Shown here piece by piece: positions 8,362-17,974 of a stretch of 64,000 bases of DNA (positions within the stretch are counted from its first letter, which is position 1; every line of letters starts with the position of its first letter). The DNA lies in NCBI GenBank assembly GCA_019739335.1, contig CP073261.1, positions 2,904,001 through 2,968,000 of the forward strand, given 5' to 3'. The translations under genes and the position numbers were made by a program. Below the pieces are notes generated by a model, which was given only the letters and a program-made list of their open reading frames with translations, ran no database searches and had not been told where the DNA came from. Source of the stretch: Erythrobacter sp. (GTDB taxonomy: Bacteria > Pseudomonadota > Alphaproteobacteria > Sphingomonadales > Sphingomonadaceae).

Positions 8362-9771
8362 TCAAATATGCAGCGCCCGCCCATAGGCCGCGAGTACGCT
8401 CTCGTGCATGGACTCGCTGATCGTCGGGTGCGGGAAAACGGTCTGCATCAGTTCCGCTTCGGTCGTCTCCAGCGTCTTGCCGATGACATAGCCCTGAATC
8501 ATCTCGGTCACTTCCGCGCCGACCATATGTGCACCGAGCAGTTCGCCGGTTTTCGCGTCAAACACCGTCTTGGTGAAGCCTTCCGCTTCGCCGAGCGCGA
8601 TTGCCTTGCCGTTGCCGATGAAGGGGAACATGCCGACCTTGACCTCATGGCCTGCTTCCTTCGCCTTGGCTTCGGTCAGGCCGACGCTGGCGATCTGCGG
8701 GTGGCAGTAGGTGCAGCCGGGGATGGCGTCGCGATTGAGCGGGTGCGGGTGCAGGCCGGGCTTGCCGAGTTCCTGCGCGATGGCCTCGGCGGCGGTGACG
8801 CCTTCGTGGCTCGCCTTGTGCGCCAGCCACGGGCCGGGAGTGCAGTCGCCGATGGCCCAGAGACCCTTCGATTTCGTCCGGCCGTAGGGATCGATCTGGA
8901 TGAAGCCGCGATCCAGTTCTGCCAGCGTTTCCAGTCCGATATTCTCTGTATTTGGCACGATGCCGATGGCGACGATGCAATGGCTGAATTCATTGGTGGT
9001 GACCGTGCCGTCCTTGCCCTTGATCTTCGCGGTCACGCCCTTGTCGAGCGCCTTGATGTCCTCCACACCTGCGCCGGTCATGATCGTCATGCCCTGCTTG
9101 GTGAGGCTCTTTTCGAGGAAGGCGGAGACGTCCTTGTCTTCCACCGGCACGATCCGGTCGAGCATCTCCACCACGGTAACTTCCGCGCCCATATCGTTGT
9201 AGAAGCTGGCGAATTCGATCCCGATGGCGCCCGAGCCGATCACCAGCAGCTTGCTCGGCATTTCGGCAGGAGTCATGGCGTGGCGATAGGTCCACACCCG
9301 CTTGCCGTCGGCCTTGGCGAACGGCAGGTCGCGCGCGCGGGCACCGGTGGCGACGATCACGTGCTTGGCGGTGAGCTTTTCCTCGCCCTTCTCGCCCTTT
9401 ACGGTGATCGAGGTGGGGCCGGTCAGCGTGCCCTCGCCCATATGCACCGCGATCTTGTTCTTCTTCATCAAATGGGTAACGCCCTGGTTGAGCTGCTTCG
9501 CCACCCCCCGGCTGCGCTTCACCACGGCTTCGATATCCGCCTCGATAGTCCCGGCGATCTTCAGCCCGTAGTCCTTGGCGTGCTGCGCATAGTGCAAGAT
9601 TTCCGCCGAACGCAGCAGCGCCTTGGTGGGGATGCAGCCCCAGTTGAGGCAAATGCCCCCGAGCAGCTCGCGCTCCACGATCGCCGTGCTCAGCCCCAGC
9701 TGCGCACAGCGGATCGCCGCGACATAGCCGCCGGGTCCGGAACCGAGGATGATGACGTCGTAATTGGACAC
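8362..9771 (-). CDS. lpdA: dihydrolipoyl dehydrogenase (E3)
   Basis: A 469-residue FAD flavoprotein that reoxidises dihydrolipoyl groups of 2-oxoacid dehydrogenase complexes with NAD+. The N-terminal FAD motif GSGPGGYVAAI (residues 11-21), the redox disulfide GGICLNWGCIPTK and the NAD-binding GSGAIGIEFASF are all present. The C-terminal dimer domain carries the catalytic HPHPTISE. It follows the E2 gene and a thioesterase on the same strand, so it probably serves pyruvate dehydrogenase. Confidence 0.96.
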   Translation of the reverse strand: MSNYDVIILGSGPGGYVAAIRCAQLGLSTAIVERELLGGICLNWGCIPTKALLRSAEILHYAQHAKDYGLKIAGTIEADIEAVVKRSRGVAKQLNQGVTHLMKKNKIAVHMGEGTLTGPTSITVKGEKGEEKLTAKHVIVATGARARDLPFAKADGKRVWTYRHAMTPAEMPSKLLVIGSGAIGIEFASFYNDMGAEVTVVEMLDRIVPVEDKDVSAFLEKSLTKQGMTIMTGAGVEDIKALDKGVTAKIKGKDGTVTTNEFSHCIVAIGIVPNTENIGLETLAELDRGFIQIDPYGRTKSKGLWAIGDCTPGPWLAHKASHEGVTAAEAIAQELGKPGLHPHPLNRDAIPGCTYCHPQIASVGLTEAKAKEAGHEVKVGMFPFIGNGKAIALGEAEGFTKTVFDAKTGELLGAHMVGAEVTEMIQGYVIGKTLETTEAELMQTVFPHPTISESMHESVLAAYGRALHI

Positions 9772-9777
9772 GCTGGA

Positions 9778-10149
9778 TTACTCCTGTTCTTCAATCGGGC
9801 GCGGGCGACCGCTGTCATCCACGGCGACAAAGGTGAACTTGGCCGAGGTGACGAGCACTTCTTCTTCGGAATGCCGTTCGCGGCGGAAGCTCTCGGTAGC
9901 GATCACCATGCTGCTGCGGCCAACTTTCTCGATAGTGGCATAGACCGAGACCTCGTCCCCCACCTTCACCGGCTGGTGGAACACCATCCCGTCCATCGCC
10001 ACGGTGACGGCACGGCCATGCGAATGGCGCGCGGCGACAAGGCCAGCGCCCATATCCATCTGGCTCACCAGCCAGCCGCCGAAGATGTCGCCATAGGCAT
10101 TGGCGTCGGCGGGCATGGCGGTGACGCGGATGGCGGGGTTGCGGTCCAC
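9778..10149 (-). CDS. acyl-CoA thioesterase (hotdog fold, YciA type)
   Basis: A 123-residue hotdog-fold thioesterase that hydrolyses acyl-CoA. The characteristic start PADANAYGDIFGGWLVSQMD carries the helix that packs on the substrate, followed by FHQPVKVGDEVSVYA and the strand TSAKFTFVAVD. The start is GTG at 10149. It is inserted between the E2 (9 bases upstream) and lpdA (6 bases downstream), so it is co-transcribed with the pyruvate dehydrogenase genes. A role in releasing excess acetyl- or acyl-CoA is plausible but is inference. Confidence 0.88.
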   Translation of the reverse strand: MDRNPAIRVTAMPADANAYGDIFGGWLVSQMDMGAGLVAARHSHGRAVTVAMDGMVFHQPVKVGDEVSVYATIEKVGRSSMVIATESFRRERHSEEEVLVTSAKFTFVAVDDSGRPRPIEEQE

Positions 10150-10158
10150 GACGGCGAT

Positions 10159-11574
10159 CTAGGCCACCAGCCCCAGCGGTGCCTCGACCAGTTCCTTGAA
10201 TACCTTCATCAATTGCGCGCCGTCCGCGCCGTCGATGGCGCGGTGGTCGAAACTGCCGGTGGCGCTCATGACGGTGGCGATCTGGAGCGCGTCGTCGATC
10301 ACGTAGGGGCGCTTCTCGCCCGCGCCGATGGCCATGATCATGCCCTGCGGCGGGTTGATGACGGCTTCGAACTGCTTGATCCCGAACATGCCCATGTTGG
10401 AGAGGCTGGCAGTGCCGCCCTGGAACTCATGCGGGGCCAGCTTGCCTTCCTTGGCGCGACCGGCAAGGTCCTTCATCTCGGTGCTGATCTTGCTGATCGA
10501 CTTGGCTCCCGCATCGGTGACAATGGGAGTGATAAGACCGCCGGGAATGCTGACGGCCACGGAGATGTCCGCGCGGCTGAACTTGAGCATCGTATCGCCC
10601 GCAAACTGCACGTTGCAGGCGGGCACCAGCTCCAGCGATTTGCCCAGTGCCTTGATCAGCATGTCGTTGACCGAAAGCTTCACGCCCTGAGCTTCGAGGG
10701 CCTTGTTCAGCTCCCCGCGCAGCTTGAGCATGGCATCGAGGCGGATATCGACCGTGAGGTAGATATGCGGAACGGTCTGCTTGCTCTCGGTCAGCCGCTT
10801 GGCGATGACCTTGCGCATGGTGGAAAGCTTTTCGACCTCGTGCGGAATGCCGAAATCGTTGGCGGCGACTGGGGTGGGTGCTGGAGCACTTGGGGCAGGC
10901 GTTGCGCGCGGCGCTTCGACAGGCTCAGCGCGAGCGGAGGTGATGGGTTGGACGTTTTCGACGTCCGCCTTGACGATCCTGCCATTCGGGCCCGTGCCTT
11001 TCACCTGCGCAAGGCTCAACCCCTTCTGCTCGGCAATCCGCTTGGCCAAGGGCGAGGCAATGACCCTGTCACCTTCATCCGCTCGCCCTGAGCCTGTCGA
11101 AGGGCTTGGAGCAACCGCAGCCATTGGCGCCACCGCCTTCACAGCCCCACCCGGCGCATTCTCGATATCCGCCTTGACGATCCGCCCTTCGGGCCCGGTG
11201 CCCTTCACGCTGCCCAGATCGACGCCCTTCTCTTCCGCCAGCTTGCGGGCGCTCGGAGAAATCTTGATTCCGTCATCGGAACTGGTGGCAGGTTCCGCAG
11301 CCGCAGCTGGCGCTGGAGCCGAAGCATCCTCGCCCTCGACCGTCAGCGTGGCAATCACCGTGCCGACCTTCACACCTTCGGTTCCCTCGGCCACTGCGAT
11401 CTCGGCGATTACGCCTTCGTCCACCGCTTCGAATTCCATCGTCGCCTTGTCGGTCTCGATCTCGGCCATGATGTCGCCGGAGGAAACGCTGTCGCCCACT
11501 TTCACCAGCCAGCGGGCGAGCGTGCCTTCTTCCATCGTCGGGGAAAGCGCGGGCATCTTGATGGCAATCGGCAT
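10159..11574 (-). CDS. pdhC: pyruvate dehydrogenase E2, dihydrolipoamide acetyltransferase
   Basis: A 471-residue E2 from the ATG at 11574, where the lipoyl domain begins ([17 protein letters not shown]). Domains in order: lipoyl domain 1-80 with lipoyl Lys43 in TDKAT; a first E3-binding domain about 105-139; a second about 171-209; an Ala/Pro linker; and the trimeric acetyltransferase domain about 241-471 with catalytic His444 in DHRAIDG. Two peripheral-subunit-binding domains are unusual for a one-lipoyl E2. The linkers after each binding domain carry copies of a genomic repeat. The thioesterase and lpdA follow; E1 genes are not in the window. Confidence 0.95.
   Translation of the reverse strand: MPIAIKMPALSPTMEEGTLARWLVKVGDSVSSGDIMAEIETDKATMEFEAVDEGVIAEIAVAEGTEGVKVGTVIATLTVEGEDASAPAPAAAAEPATSSDDGIKISPSARKLAEEKGVDLGSVKGTGPEGRIVKADIENAPGGAVKAVAPMAAVAPSPSTGSGRADEGDRVIASPLAKRIAEQKGLSLAQVKGTGPNGRIVKADVENVQPITSARAEPVEAPRATPAPSAPAPTPVAANDFGIPHEVEKLSTMRKVIAKRLTESKQTVPHIYLTVDIRLDAMLKLRGELNKALEAQGVKLSVNDMLIKALGKSLELVPACNVQFAGDTMLKFSRADISVAVSIPGGLITPIVTDAGAKSISKISTEMKDLAGRAKEGKLAPHEFQGGTASLSNMGMFGIKQFEAVINPPQGMIMAIGAGEKRPYVIDDALQIATVMSATGSFDHRAIDGADGAQLMKVFKELVEAPLGLVA
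10913..10937 (+). repeat. short dispersed repeat, copy 1, inside pdhC linker
   Basis: Contains the core CTTCGACAGGCTCAG followed by CGCGAGCGG. It encodes ARAEPVEAP on the pdhC strand. It matches copy 2 at 11079-11106 in inverted orientation with one mismatch in the core. This sequence is a familiar dispersed element of alphaproteobacterial genomes, whose translated forms (RAEPVE, LSLSK, FDRLRA) recur in protein linkers. Confidence 0.75.
11079..11106 (-). repeat. short dispersed repeat, copy 2, inside pdhC linker
   Basis: On the minus strand reads CCCTTCGACAGGCTCAGG then GCGAGCGG, opposite in orientation to copy 1. In the pdhC frame it encodes PSTGSGRAD, at residues about 157-166, between the two E3-binding domains. 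Confidence 0.75.
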
Positions 11575-11725
11575 GGGCGGGGCAGGCTCCCTCGGCAGGA
11601 AATTGCAGGAATTGGATCGTGGAGGCTCATTGGCCAAAATCGTCTCGCGGGGCAAGGTGTCTTGCTTATCCCTCGCAAAGGCGGGTAATCCAAGCGCGGG
11701 GGGCTTGGGGGCCGGGGAAATAGGA

Positions 11726-12178
11726 ATGCGCGTCTATCTGGTCATCATCGATGAAACCGACGAGGCGCGCGTAGCGCTGCGTTTCGCCGCCCGCCGTGCG
11801 GCCAAGACCGGCGGCATGGTGAACCTGCTGGCGCTGGTGCCAAAACAGGCGTTCAGCGCATTTGGCGGAGTGCAGGCGACCATTGAGGAAGAAGCGCGCG
11901 ACCGGGCTGAAGTGCTCGCAAACAGCGCGGCAGGCGAACTGGCCTACGAAAGCGGGAAAATGCCGCAGATCGCGGTGCGCGTAGGGGACGGCAAGGGCGT
12001 GATCGCCGAATACCTCGAGGACCATCCCGAAGTGGCGGCACTGGTGCTGGGTGCAGCAGCGGAAGGCGCACCGGGACCGCTGGTGACGCACTTTTCCACC
12101 CATGCAGGTTCTCTGAGTTGCCCGCTGTTCATTATTCCAGGCGGACTTTCCACCGAAGAGATCGACCGGCTGAGCTAG
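11726..12178 (+). CDS. universal stress protein
   Basis: A 150-residue UspA-like protein with an ATG at 11726 preceded by AGGA. It opens with the beta strand [14 protein letters not shown] and a helix [16 protein letters not shown], and ends with the family's nucleotide-loop-like region [18 protein letters not shown] and CPLFIIPGG. The G-2x-G-9x-G(S/T) ATP loop is not strictly conserved. It is divergent from pdhC across a 151-base gap and interlocks its stop with that of rnr (CTAG). The family binds nucleotides during stress; its partner here is unknown. Confidence 0.85.
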   Translation: MRVYLVIIDETDEARVALRFAARRAAKTGGMVNLLALVPKQAFSAFGGVQATIEEEARDRAEVLANSAAGELAYESGKMPQIAVRVGDGKGVIAEYLEDHPEVAALVLGAAAEGAPGPLVTHFSTHAGSLSCPLFIIPGGLSTEEIDRLS

Positions 12179-14475
12179 CGTTTCTTGCCTCGCCCCTGGT
12201 GGCGGATATTTCCGGGCCTGCCACGCTGGCCGACTTGATGCTTGCCCTTGTGATCCTTGCGCGGCCTTTCGCGTTTTTCCGGGCGAGCTCCGCGAGGTTC
12301 GACACGCTGGTTCCCCCCACCATCGGGCAGCTCGAATTTCAGCGCCCCGGTGAGCGGGTTGGCCTCGCCGAGCCGCAGGTCGAGCAGATCGCCGACGGTG
12401 TAGCGCGTCCCGGTCTGCTCGCCGACCAACACGCGCGCGTTCTCGTCATAGCTGAAATATTCGCGCCCCAGCGTGGAGATCGGCACCAGTCCGTCCCCGC
12501 CAAGCCCGACAATGGTGGCGAAGAAGCCGAACTTCTGCACTCCGGTGATGCGCGTCGGGAACACCTCGCCCACCCGCGCGGATAGCCAGGCCGCGACATA
12601 GCGGTCGATGGTGTCGCGCTCGGCTTCCATCGCCCGGCGTTCGGTCAGGCTGATGGCATCGGTGATCTTGCCCAGATCCTCGCGGTCCCTGTCGGCCAGT
12701 CCACTGGTCGGCGGCAGGTTGCCCTTCGGGCGGGGCTGCTCCAGCGCGAAGGCATCGACCAGAGCGCGGTGCACCAGCAAGTCAGCATAACGCCGGATCG
12801 GCGAAGTGAAATGCGCGTAGCTCCCCAGCGCCAGCCCGAAGTGTCCGGCATTGGCGGGGCCGTAATAGGCCTGCGTCTGGCTGCGCAGCACCGCTTCCAT
12901 CACCAGCGCCTTTTCCGCCGGATCGCCGATGTCTTTCATCATCCGGTTGAACAGCCCAGGTGTAACGACCTGCCCCAGTGCCAGGTTCTTGCCGATGGAA
13001 TCGAAATACTCGCGCAGGGCGATCAGCTTCTCGCGCGTCGGCGGTTCGTGGATGCGATAGACGATAGGCTGCGCCTTGCTTTCCAGCGCTTTCGCCGCCG
13101 CGACATTGGCCGCGATCATGAAATCTTCCACCACCCGATGCGCATCGAGCCGTTCGCGCAGGGCGATCTCGGTGATCTGGCCCTGCTCGTTCAGCACAAC
13201 GCGGCGTTCGGGCAAGTCGAGATCGAGCGGATCACGACCGGCGCGCGCATCGGCGAGCAGTTTCCATGCGGCCCAGAGGTTTTGCAGGTGTTCGGGCGCA
13301 TCGCCTGCGTCGATTGCAGCCTGCGCGTCCTCATAGGCAATGTTATGCGCAATCCTCACCGTGGCGCGAGTGAAGCGCCATGACGTCACCTGCCCCTTCC
13401 CGTCGATTACGAGGTGGCAGGCCATCGCCGCGCGGTCCTCGCCTTCTTTCAGCGAGCAGACATCGGCGGAAAGCACTTCGGGCAGCATCGGCACCACGCG
13501 GTCCGGGAAGTAGACCGAATTGCCGCGTTTGCGCGCTTCGCGGTCGAGCTTCCCGCCGGGGCGGACATAGTGCGAGACATCGGCGATGGCGACCACGGCG
13601 CGGAAGCCGCCCGCACCATCGGGTTCAGCCCAGATCGCATCGTCATGATCGCGCGCGTCGGCGGGATCGATGGCGACGATGGGAAGCGCGCGCAGGTCCT
13701 CGCGGTGCTCCTCACTCAGCGGCAGTTTCGCCGCCAGTTCGGCTTCGTCGAGCACCTCCTGCGTGAACACGTTGGGGATGCCGTACTTGTGGATCGCGAT
13801 CAGGCTGTAGGCGCGCGGCGCGAGCGGATCGCCGAGAACTTCGATCACCTTGACCCCGGCATGACGCCCGCGCCCGGTCGGTTCGGCCAGCACCAGTTGC
13901 CCGGCTTCGGCCGCGCCGCGATCGACCACCTTGGCGGAGGTTCGCACCCGCTTGTCCACCGGGGCGAGCCAGGCCTGACCGCTGGCGTCGATCTCGATCA
14001 CGCCGAGCATAGCGCCTTCTTCGGCAGGCAGTTTCTTCATCGGATGGGCGATCCAGCCCTTCCCCGCTTCCTCGGTGCGCGCGAGGATCCGGTCACCCTT
14101 GCGCAGGGCGGCCTGTTTCTTCTTCTCGATCACCCGCAGGCGCGGCGGCGGGGTTGGCCCTGAGCCATCAGAGTCGGGCTGCCAGCTTTCGGGAATGGCA
14201 ACCGGTTCGCCCTCGTCGATCTCGACGATCCGCAGCACGGTGACTTTCGGCACGCCGCCCATGCGGTGGAAAGCGCTTTTCCTTCCGTCGATCAGGCCTT
14301 CTTCTGCCATATCCTTCAACATCGCCTTGAGCAGGATCTTGTCCTGCGCCGCCAGCCGGAAATGCTTGGCGATCTCGCGCTTACCGACGGGGCCATCGGC
14401 GGTCTTCACGAATTCGAGCACTTGCTCCTTGCTGGGCAGGCCGAGGGGTTTGCGCGTGGCGGGGCGTTTGTTCAT
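12175..14475 (-). CDS. rnr: ribonuclease R
   Basis: A 766-residue processive 3'-5' exoribonuclease of the RNB family that degrades structured RNA. An N-terminal winged-helix region (residues about 12-80) precedes cold-shock domains, then the RNB catalytic domain with the metal-binding Asp cluster IDPADARDHDDAIWAE near residue 280, then an S1 domain (VGEVFPTRITGVQKFGFF) and a basic Gly/Arg/Lys tail to the stop. It lies 18 bases downstream of the M28 peptidase gene on the same strand and shares a CTAG stop overlap with the convergent universal stress gene. Confidence 0.96.
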   Translation of the reverse strand: MNKRPATRKPLGLPSKEQVLEFVKTADGPVGKREIAKHFRLAAQDKILLKAMLKDMAEEGLIDGRKSAFHRMGGVPKVTVLRIVEIDEGEPVAIPESWQPDSDGSGPTPPPRLRVIEKKKQAALRKGDRILARTEEAGKGWIAHPMKKLPAEEGAMLGVIEIDASGQAWLAPVDKRVRTSAKVVDRGAAEAGQLVLAEPTGRGRHAGVKVIEVLGDPLAPRAYSLIAIHKYGIPNVFTQEVLDEAELAAKLPLSEEHREDLRALPIVAIDPADARDHDDAIWAEPDGAGGFRAVVAIADVSHYVRPGGKLDREARKRGNSVYFPDRVVPMLPEVLSADVCSLKEGEDRAAMACHLVIDGKGQVTSWRFTRATVRIAHNIAYEDAQAAIDAGDAPEHLQNLWAAWKLLADARAGRDPLDLDLPERRVVLNEQGQITEIALRERLDAHRVVEDFMIAANVAAAKALESKAQPIVYRIHEPPTREKLIALREYFDSIGKNLALGQVVTPGLFNRMMKDIGDPAEKALVMEAVLRSQTQAYYGPANAGHFGLALGSYAHFTSPIRRYADLLVHRALVDAFALEQPRPKGNLPPTSGLADRDREDLGKITDAISLTERRAMEAERDTIDRYVAAWLSARVGEVFPTRITGVQKFGFFATIVGLGGDGLVPISTLGREYFSYDENARVLVGEQTGTRYTVGDLLDLRLGEANPLTGALKFELPDGGGNQRVEPRGARPEKRERPRKDHKGKHQVGQRGRPGNIRHQGRGKKR

Positions 14476-14493
14476 GCGCCGCTATATGGGGCT

Positions 14494-15843
14494 TTACTCG
14501 GCGCTGTCGACCGGCAGTGGGTAAAAGTCCCCGCCCGGCACGGCGCTGGCGACCGGACTTTCGGCCCCGTCCGCCGCCACCGCGCTGACGCCGAAGATCC
14601 AGTCGTCGCCGCGATCGGGGGACAGCGTCAGGCTGTTGAGGTCCGCTCCGGGATCGCTGACCAGCGTGTCGCGCAAGGTCCAGTCGCGCGCGTCGGTGGC
14701 CCGGCGCCAAACGTTGTAGCTGGCTGCACCTTCCACCGGCAGCCACTCGAGCAGCACATCGGCGCGCACCACGCCGTCCATCTGAACCACCGGCGGCATC
14801 GGCGCACGGGCGAGTGCGTCGGCGGCGGCAATGTTCAGGCGGGTGACGCTGGCGAGATAGGCGAAGTCCATCTCGTCTGCCGTATCGCCATAGGTCACCC
14901 CGTTCTCGACCCGCAGGTCCTGATGCTGGTGTTCGTAATCCTCGATGGCGACCGAGAAGCGGATCGCCGGGAAGCCGGCTTCCAGAAACGGGATGTGATC
15001 CCCGCCCCGCCCCATCCGGTCACTGCGCCAGACCTGCCGGACGTCGAGTTCCTCCGCGCCATTCTCTGCAAGACTATCGACCCAGCGCGAGAGATTGCGG
15101 CTCGGGCTGTCGTTGCCGCCGCCCATGCTACGCATCCGCGCGCGCGTTGCGTCATCGGCGTCGGCGCGGGTGCCTTCGGAGAAGACCCGCACGTGCGCGG
15201 CATCGCACACACCGTCGCTGCCGCAGGACCCGCCGACAATATCGTTGTTGAGCACGGCTTTCACCGTCCAGCCTTGCTCGCGCGCATATTCGGCCAGCAG
15301 GCGTCCGCCATAGAGTCCCTGCTCCTCACCGGAGAGCAGCGCATAGACGATGGTGGTCGGGAACTGCCGCTCGCTGAGCACTCGCGCCGCTTCCAGCACC
15401 AGCGCCGAACCGCTGGCGTTGTCGTTCGCGCCGGGGGCTTCGACTTGCGCGTCCATGACGTCAGACCCGCGACTGTCTATATGGCCCTGGATGATGACCA
15501 CTTCATTCGGCCGCTCGCTGCCCCACTGGATTGCCAGCGCATTGCGGATCAGCACCGGCTCGGGAATTCGCCGCCCCGTAACAGTGCCCTCAATGAACCG
15601 TGTCTCAAGACAGCCGCCGCAGGCTGCACTGGCCTCGTCGAATTCGCCCCTCCCCCAAGCCAGCGCCGCACCGATGCCGCGTTCCGGATCGGTCTGGCTG
15701 GACAGCGTATGGCGAGTACCGAAGCCGACCATCGTTTCGACATCGGCTTGCAGGCGTTCCTGCGAAACGGGCGTCTCCTGCGCGAGAATCGGTGAGGACA
15801 GGACGGTGGTGGCCAGAGCGGCAGCGGGGAGGAATTTCAGCAT
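14494..15843 (-). CDS. exported M28 family metallopeptidase
   Basis: A 449-residue zinc aminopeptidase-type enzyme. I use the ATG at 15843, which opens a clear signal peptide (LKFLPAAALATTVLSSPILA); upstream in-frame codons lack one. Zinc ligands fit the M28 pattern: His in VVIIQGHIDSRG, Asp in GANDNASGSALVLE, the Glu pair in YALLSGEEQGLYGG, Asp in NNDIVGG, and a His in GGDHIPFLEAGFP. The last 90 residues (LEWLPVEGAASYNVWRRA) look like a fibronectin-III-type domain. It is divergent from the M3 peptidase gene across 115 bases and likely feeds peptide nutrition in the periplasm. Confidence 0.92.
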   Translation of the reverse strand: MLKFLPAAALATTVLSSPILAQETPVSQERLQADVETMVGFGTRHTLSSQTDPERGIGAALAWGRGEFDEASAACGGCLETRFIEGTVTGRRIPEPVLIRNALAIQWGSERPNEVVIIQGHIDSRGSDVMDAQVEAPGANDNASGSALVLEAARVLSERQFPTTIVYALLSGEEQGLYGGRLLAEYAREQGWTVKAVLNNDIVGGSCGSDGVCDAAHVRVFSEGTRADADDATRARMRSMGGGNDSPSRNLSRWVDSLAENGAEELDVRQVWRSDRMGRGGDHIPFLEAGFPAIRFSVAIEDYEHQHQDLRVENGVTYGDTADEMDFAYLASVTRLNIAAADALARAPMPPVVQMDGVVRADVLLEWLPVEGAASYNVWRRATDARDWTLRDTLVSDPGADLNSLTLSPDRGDDWIFGVSAVAADGAESPVASAVPGGDFYPLPVDSAE

Positions 15844-15958
15844 GTTGCAGGAGTTACCGATTGCCTGCCGTTTGGCAAGCTGGGCGATTGCAGGAGTAAC
15901 CAATTCGGGGTAATTCTGACCGCGTGATGGCCGCTCGGCCACAACGGGGGAATCATCG

Positions 15959-17968
15959 ATGAAGCACTTCGCCTTGGCATTGCTGGCCACCACCGCGCTC
16001 GCCGCACCCGCGCAGGCAGCAGACGTCTACGGCCTGTTCGGCCCGATCATGCACGACCCCTCCCCCGGCCAGATCGCCGAGCGGTGCGATTATTATCTCA
16101 ACCAGATCGATCTGCGCCGCGATGCGCTGGCAGGCGATGCCGACGCGGCCACGGTTCCCAACACGCTCGAACGCTTCGATGACATTGTGGCGCTGAGCCA
16201 GGGCGCAGGCGGCGAGATGGAGCTCTACCAGCAGGTTCTCGCCACGCCGGAAGCGCGCGCTGCCGGGGGCGAATGTTCGGTGCGGATCGCCTCGCTAAAC
16301 AGCGAAATCGGCCTGTCGCGGCCGATCTTCGAACGGCTGTCGGCGCTCGATGCCTCCGCAGAGGACCGCGTGGTGCAGGATTACCTGGCCGAAACGCTCG
16401 CCACTTTCCGCCGCTCGGGCGTGGCGCTGGACGATGCGGGCCGCGCGCGGGTGCAGGAAATCAACGGCGAGCTGGCGGAAATCACCACCGTCTTCGCCCG
16501 CAACATCGCCGAAGATGTGCGCACGATCGAAGTGTCGCCCGCAGAACTGGCGGGCCTGCCGGACGATTTCATCACCTCGCGCGAAGTCGGCGCGAACGGG
16601 ATGATCACCCTCACCACCGCTTCCACCGATTACCAGCCGGTGATGACCTATGCCGACAGCGACGATCTCCGCCGCCGTTATTCGGAGCTGTACGGCCAGC
16701 GCGCATACCCGATGAACGAGGAGCCGCTGCGCCGCATGTTCACTCTGCGGCAGGAGCTGGCAACGCTGACCGGCTACCCGAACTATGCCGCCTGGCAGTT
16801 CGAAAACCGGATGCTCAACACGCCGGAGCAGGTCACCGACCTGATCGCCACCACGGTCGAGGCAGCGCGCCCGGTGGCCGAGGCCGACTACGCGCAGACA
16901 CTGGCGGTGCTCCAGACCATCGATCCGGCGGCGACCCGGATCGAACCGTGGCAGGTCGGCTGGCTCTCCCCCAAGGTGCAGCAGGCGAATTACGATTTCG
17001 ATCCGCAGGAAGCGCGCCAGTATTTTGCCTATGACAACGTGCGCGACGGCATCTTTGCCCTCACCCAGCGGCTGTTCGGCGTGGAAGTACGGGCCTGGGA
17101 TACGCCGCTGTGGCACGAATCGGTGGAAGCTTTCGAACTGGTTGAGAATGGCGCAGTGATCGGGCGCTTCTACCTCGACAGCCACCCCCGCCCCGGCAAG
17201 TACACCCATGCCAATGTCGTCCCGCTCTATCCCGGCGATCCGGATGGCGGCGTGCCGGTGGCGGCGCTGGTGCAGAACCTGCCCCGCGGCGATCATTCCA
17301 CCGGGCTTATGGAGCACGGGCAGGTCGAGACCTTCCTCCACGAATTCGGCCACATCCTCCACGTGATGTTCGGCAATGCCCACGAATACACCGGCAGCGG
17401 CGTGTTCGGGGTGGAGTGGGACTTCATCGAAGCCCCGTCGCAGATGCTGGAAAACTGGGTCTACGATTACGATACGCTCGCCACTTTCGCGGTGAACGCG
17501 GAAGGCGAGACGATCCCGCGCGATCTGGTCGAGCGGATGAATCGGGCGCGCTATTTCAACCAGGGCATGGGAGAAATGACACAGTTGGGCCTGAGCAACG
17601 TGTCGCTCAACTTCTACACCCGGCCGGTGCCTGCGGATCTGGGTGCAGCGACGCGCCAGTGGCGCAACGAATACAGCCTCATCCCGGTTTCCGAAACGTC
17701 CCAGATGCAGACGAGTTTCGGCCACCTCGATGGCTATGGCGCTGCGTATTACACTTATGGCTGGAGCCGGGTGATCTCGACCGACCTGTTCAGCCGCTTC
17801 CTTGCGGAAGGGATCACCAATCCGGAAACCGCCAGCGATTACCGGACGCTGATACTGGCGCCCGGCGGCACCAAACCGGCGGCGGAACTGGTGCGCGATT
17901 TCCTCGGGCGCGACATTTCGCTCGATGCGTTCCGTGCCGAGCTGGAGCGGGGGCTGCCGGAGGAATAG
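15959..17968 (+). CDS. exported M3 family metallopeptidase (Dcp-like)
   Basis: A 669-residue oligopeptidase/dipeptidyl carboxypeptidase of the M3 family. A signal peptide (FALALLATTALAAPAQAA) indicates periplasmic location. The zinc motif HEFGHILH is near residue 461, followed by the downstream Glu in EWDFIEAPSQMLENW, and the C-terminal block SFGHLDGYGAAYYTYGWSR is typical of Dcp/thimet oligopeptidases. It starts at ATG 15959 and is divergent from the M28 peptidase; the pair suggests coordinated peptide hydrolysis in the envelope. Confidence 0.95.
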   Translation: MKHFALALLATTALAAPAQAADVYGLFGPIMHDPSPGQIAERCDYYLNQIDLRRDALAGDADAATVPNTLERFDDIVALSQGAGGEMELYQQVLATPEARAAGGECSVRIASLNSEIGLSRPIFERLSALDASAEDRVVQDYLAETLATFRRSGVALDDAGRARVQEINGELAEITTVFARNIAEDVRTIEVSPAELAGLPDDFITSREVGANGMITLTTASTDYQPVMTYADSDDLRRRYSELYGQRAYPMNEEPLRRMFTLRQELATLTGYPNYAAWQFENRMLNTPEQVTDLIATTVEAARPVAEADYAQTLAVLQTIDPAATRIEPWQVGWLSPKVQQANYDFDPQEARQYFAYDNVRDGIFALTQRLFGVEVRAWDTPLWHESVEAFELVENGAVIGRFYLDSHPRPGKYTHANVVPLYPGDPDGGVPVAALVQNLPRGDHSTGLMEHGQVETFLHEFGHILHVMFGNAHEYTGSGVFGVEWDFIEAPSQMLENWVYDYDTLATFAVNAEGETIPRDLVERMNRARYFNQGMGEMTQLGLSNVSLNFYTRPVPADLGAATRQWRNEYSLIPVSETSQMQTSFGHLDGYGAAYYTYGWSRVISTDLFSRFLAEGITNPETASDYRTLILAPGGTKPAAELVRDFLGRDISLDAFRAELERGLPEE

Positions 17969-17974
17969 CCGGGA

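Noticed and set aside
8215..11091. Long open frame (958 codons) on the plus strand
   Set aside because: It is antisense to lpdA, the thioesterase and pdhC, all with strong homology; the frame shows no domain and is a high-GC shadow.
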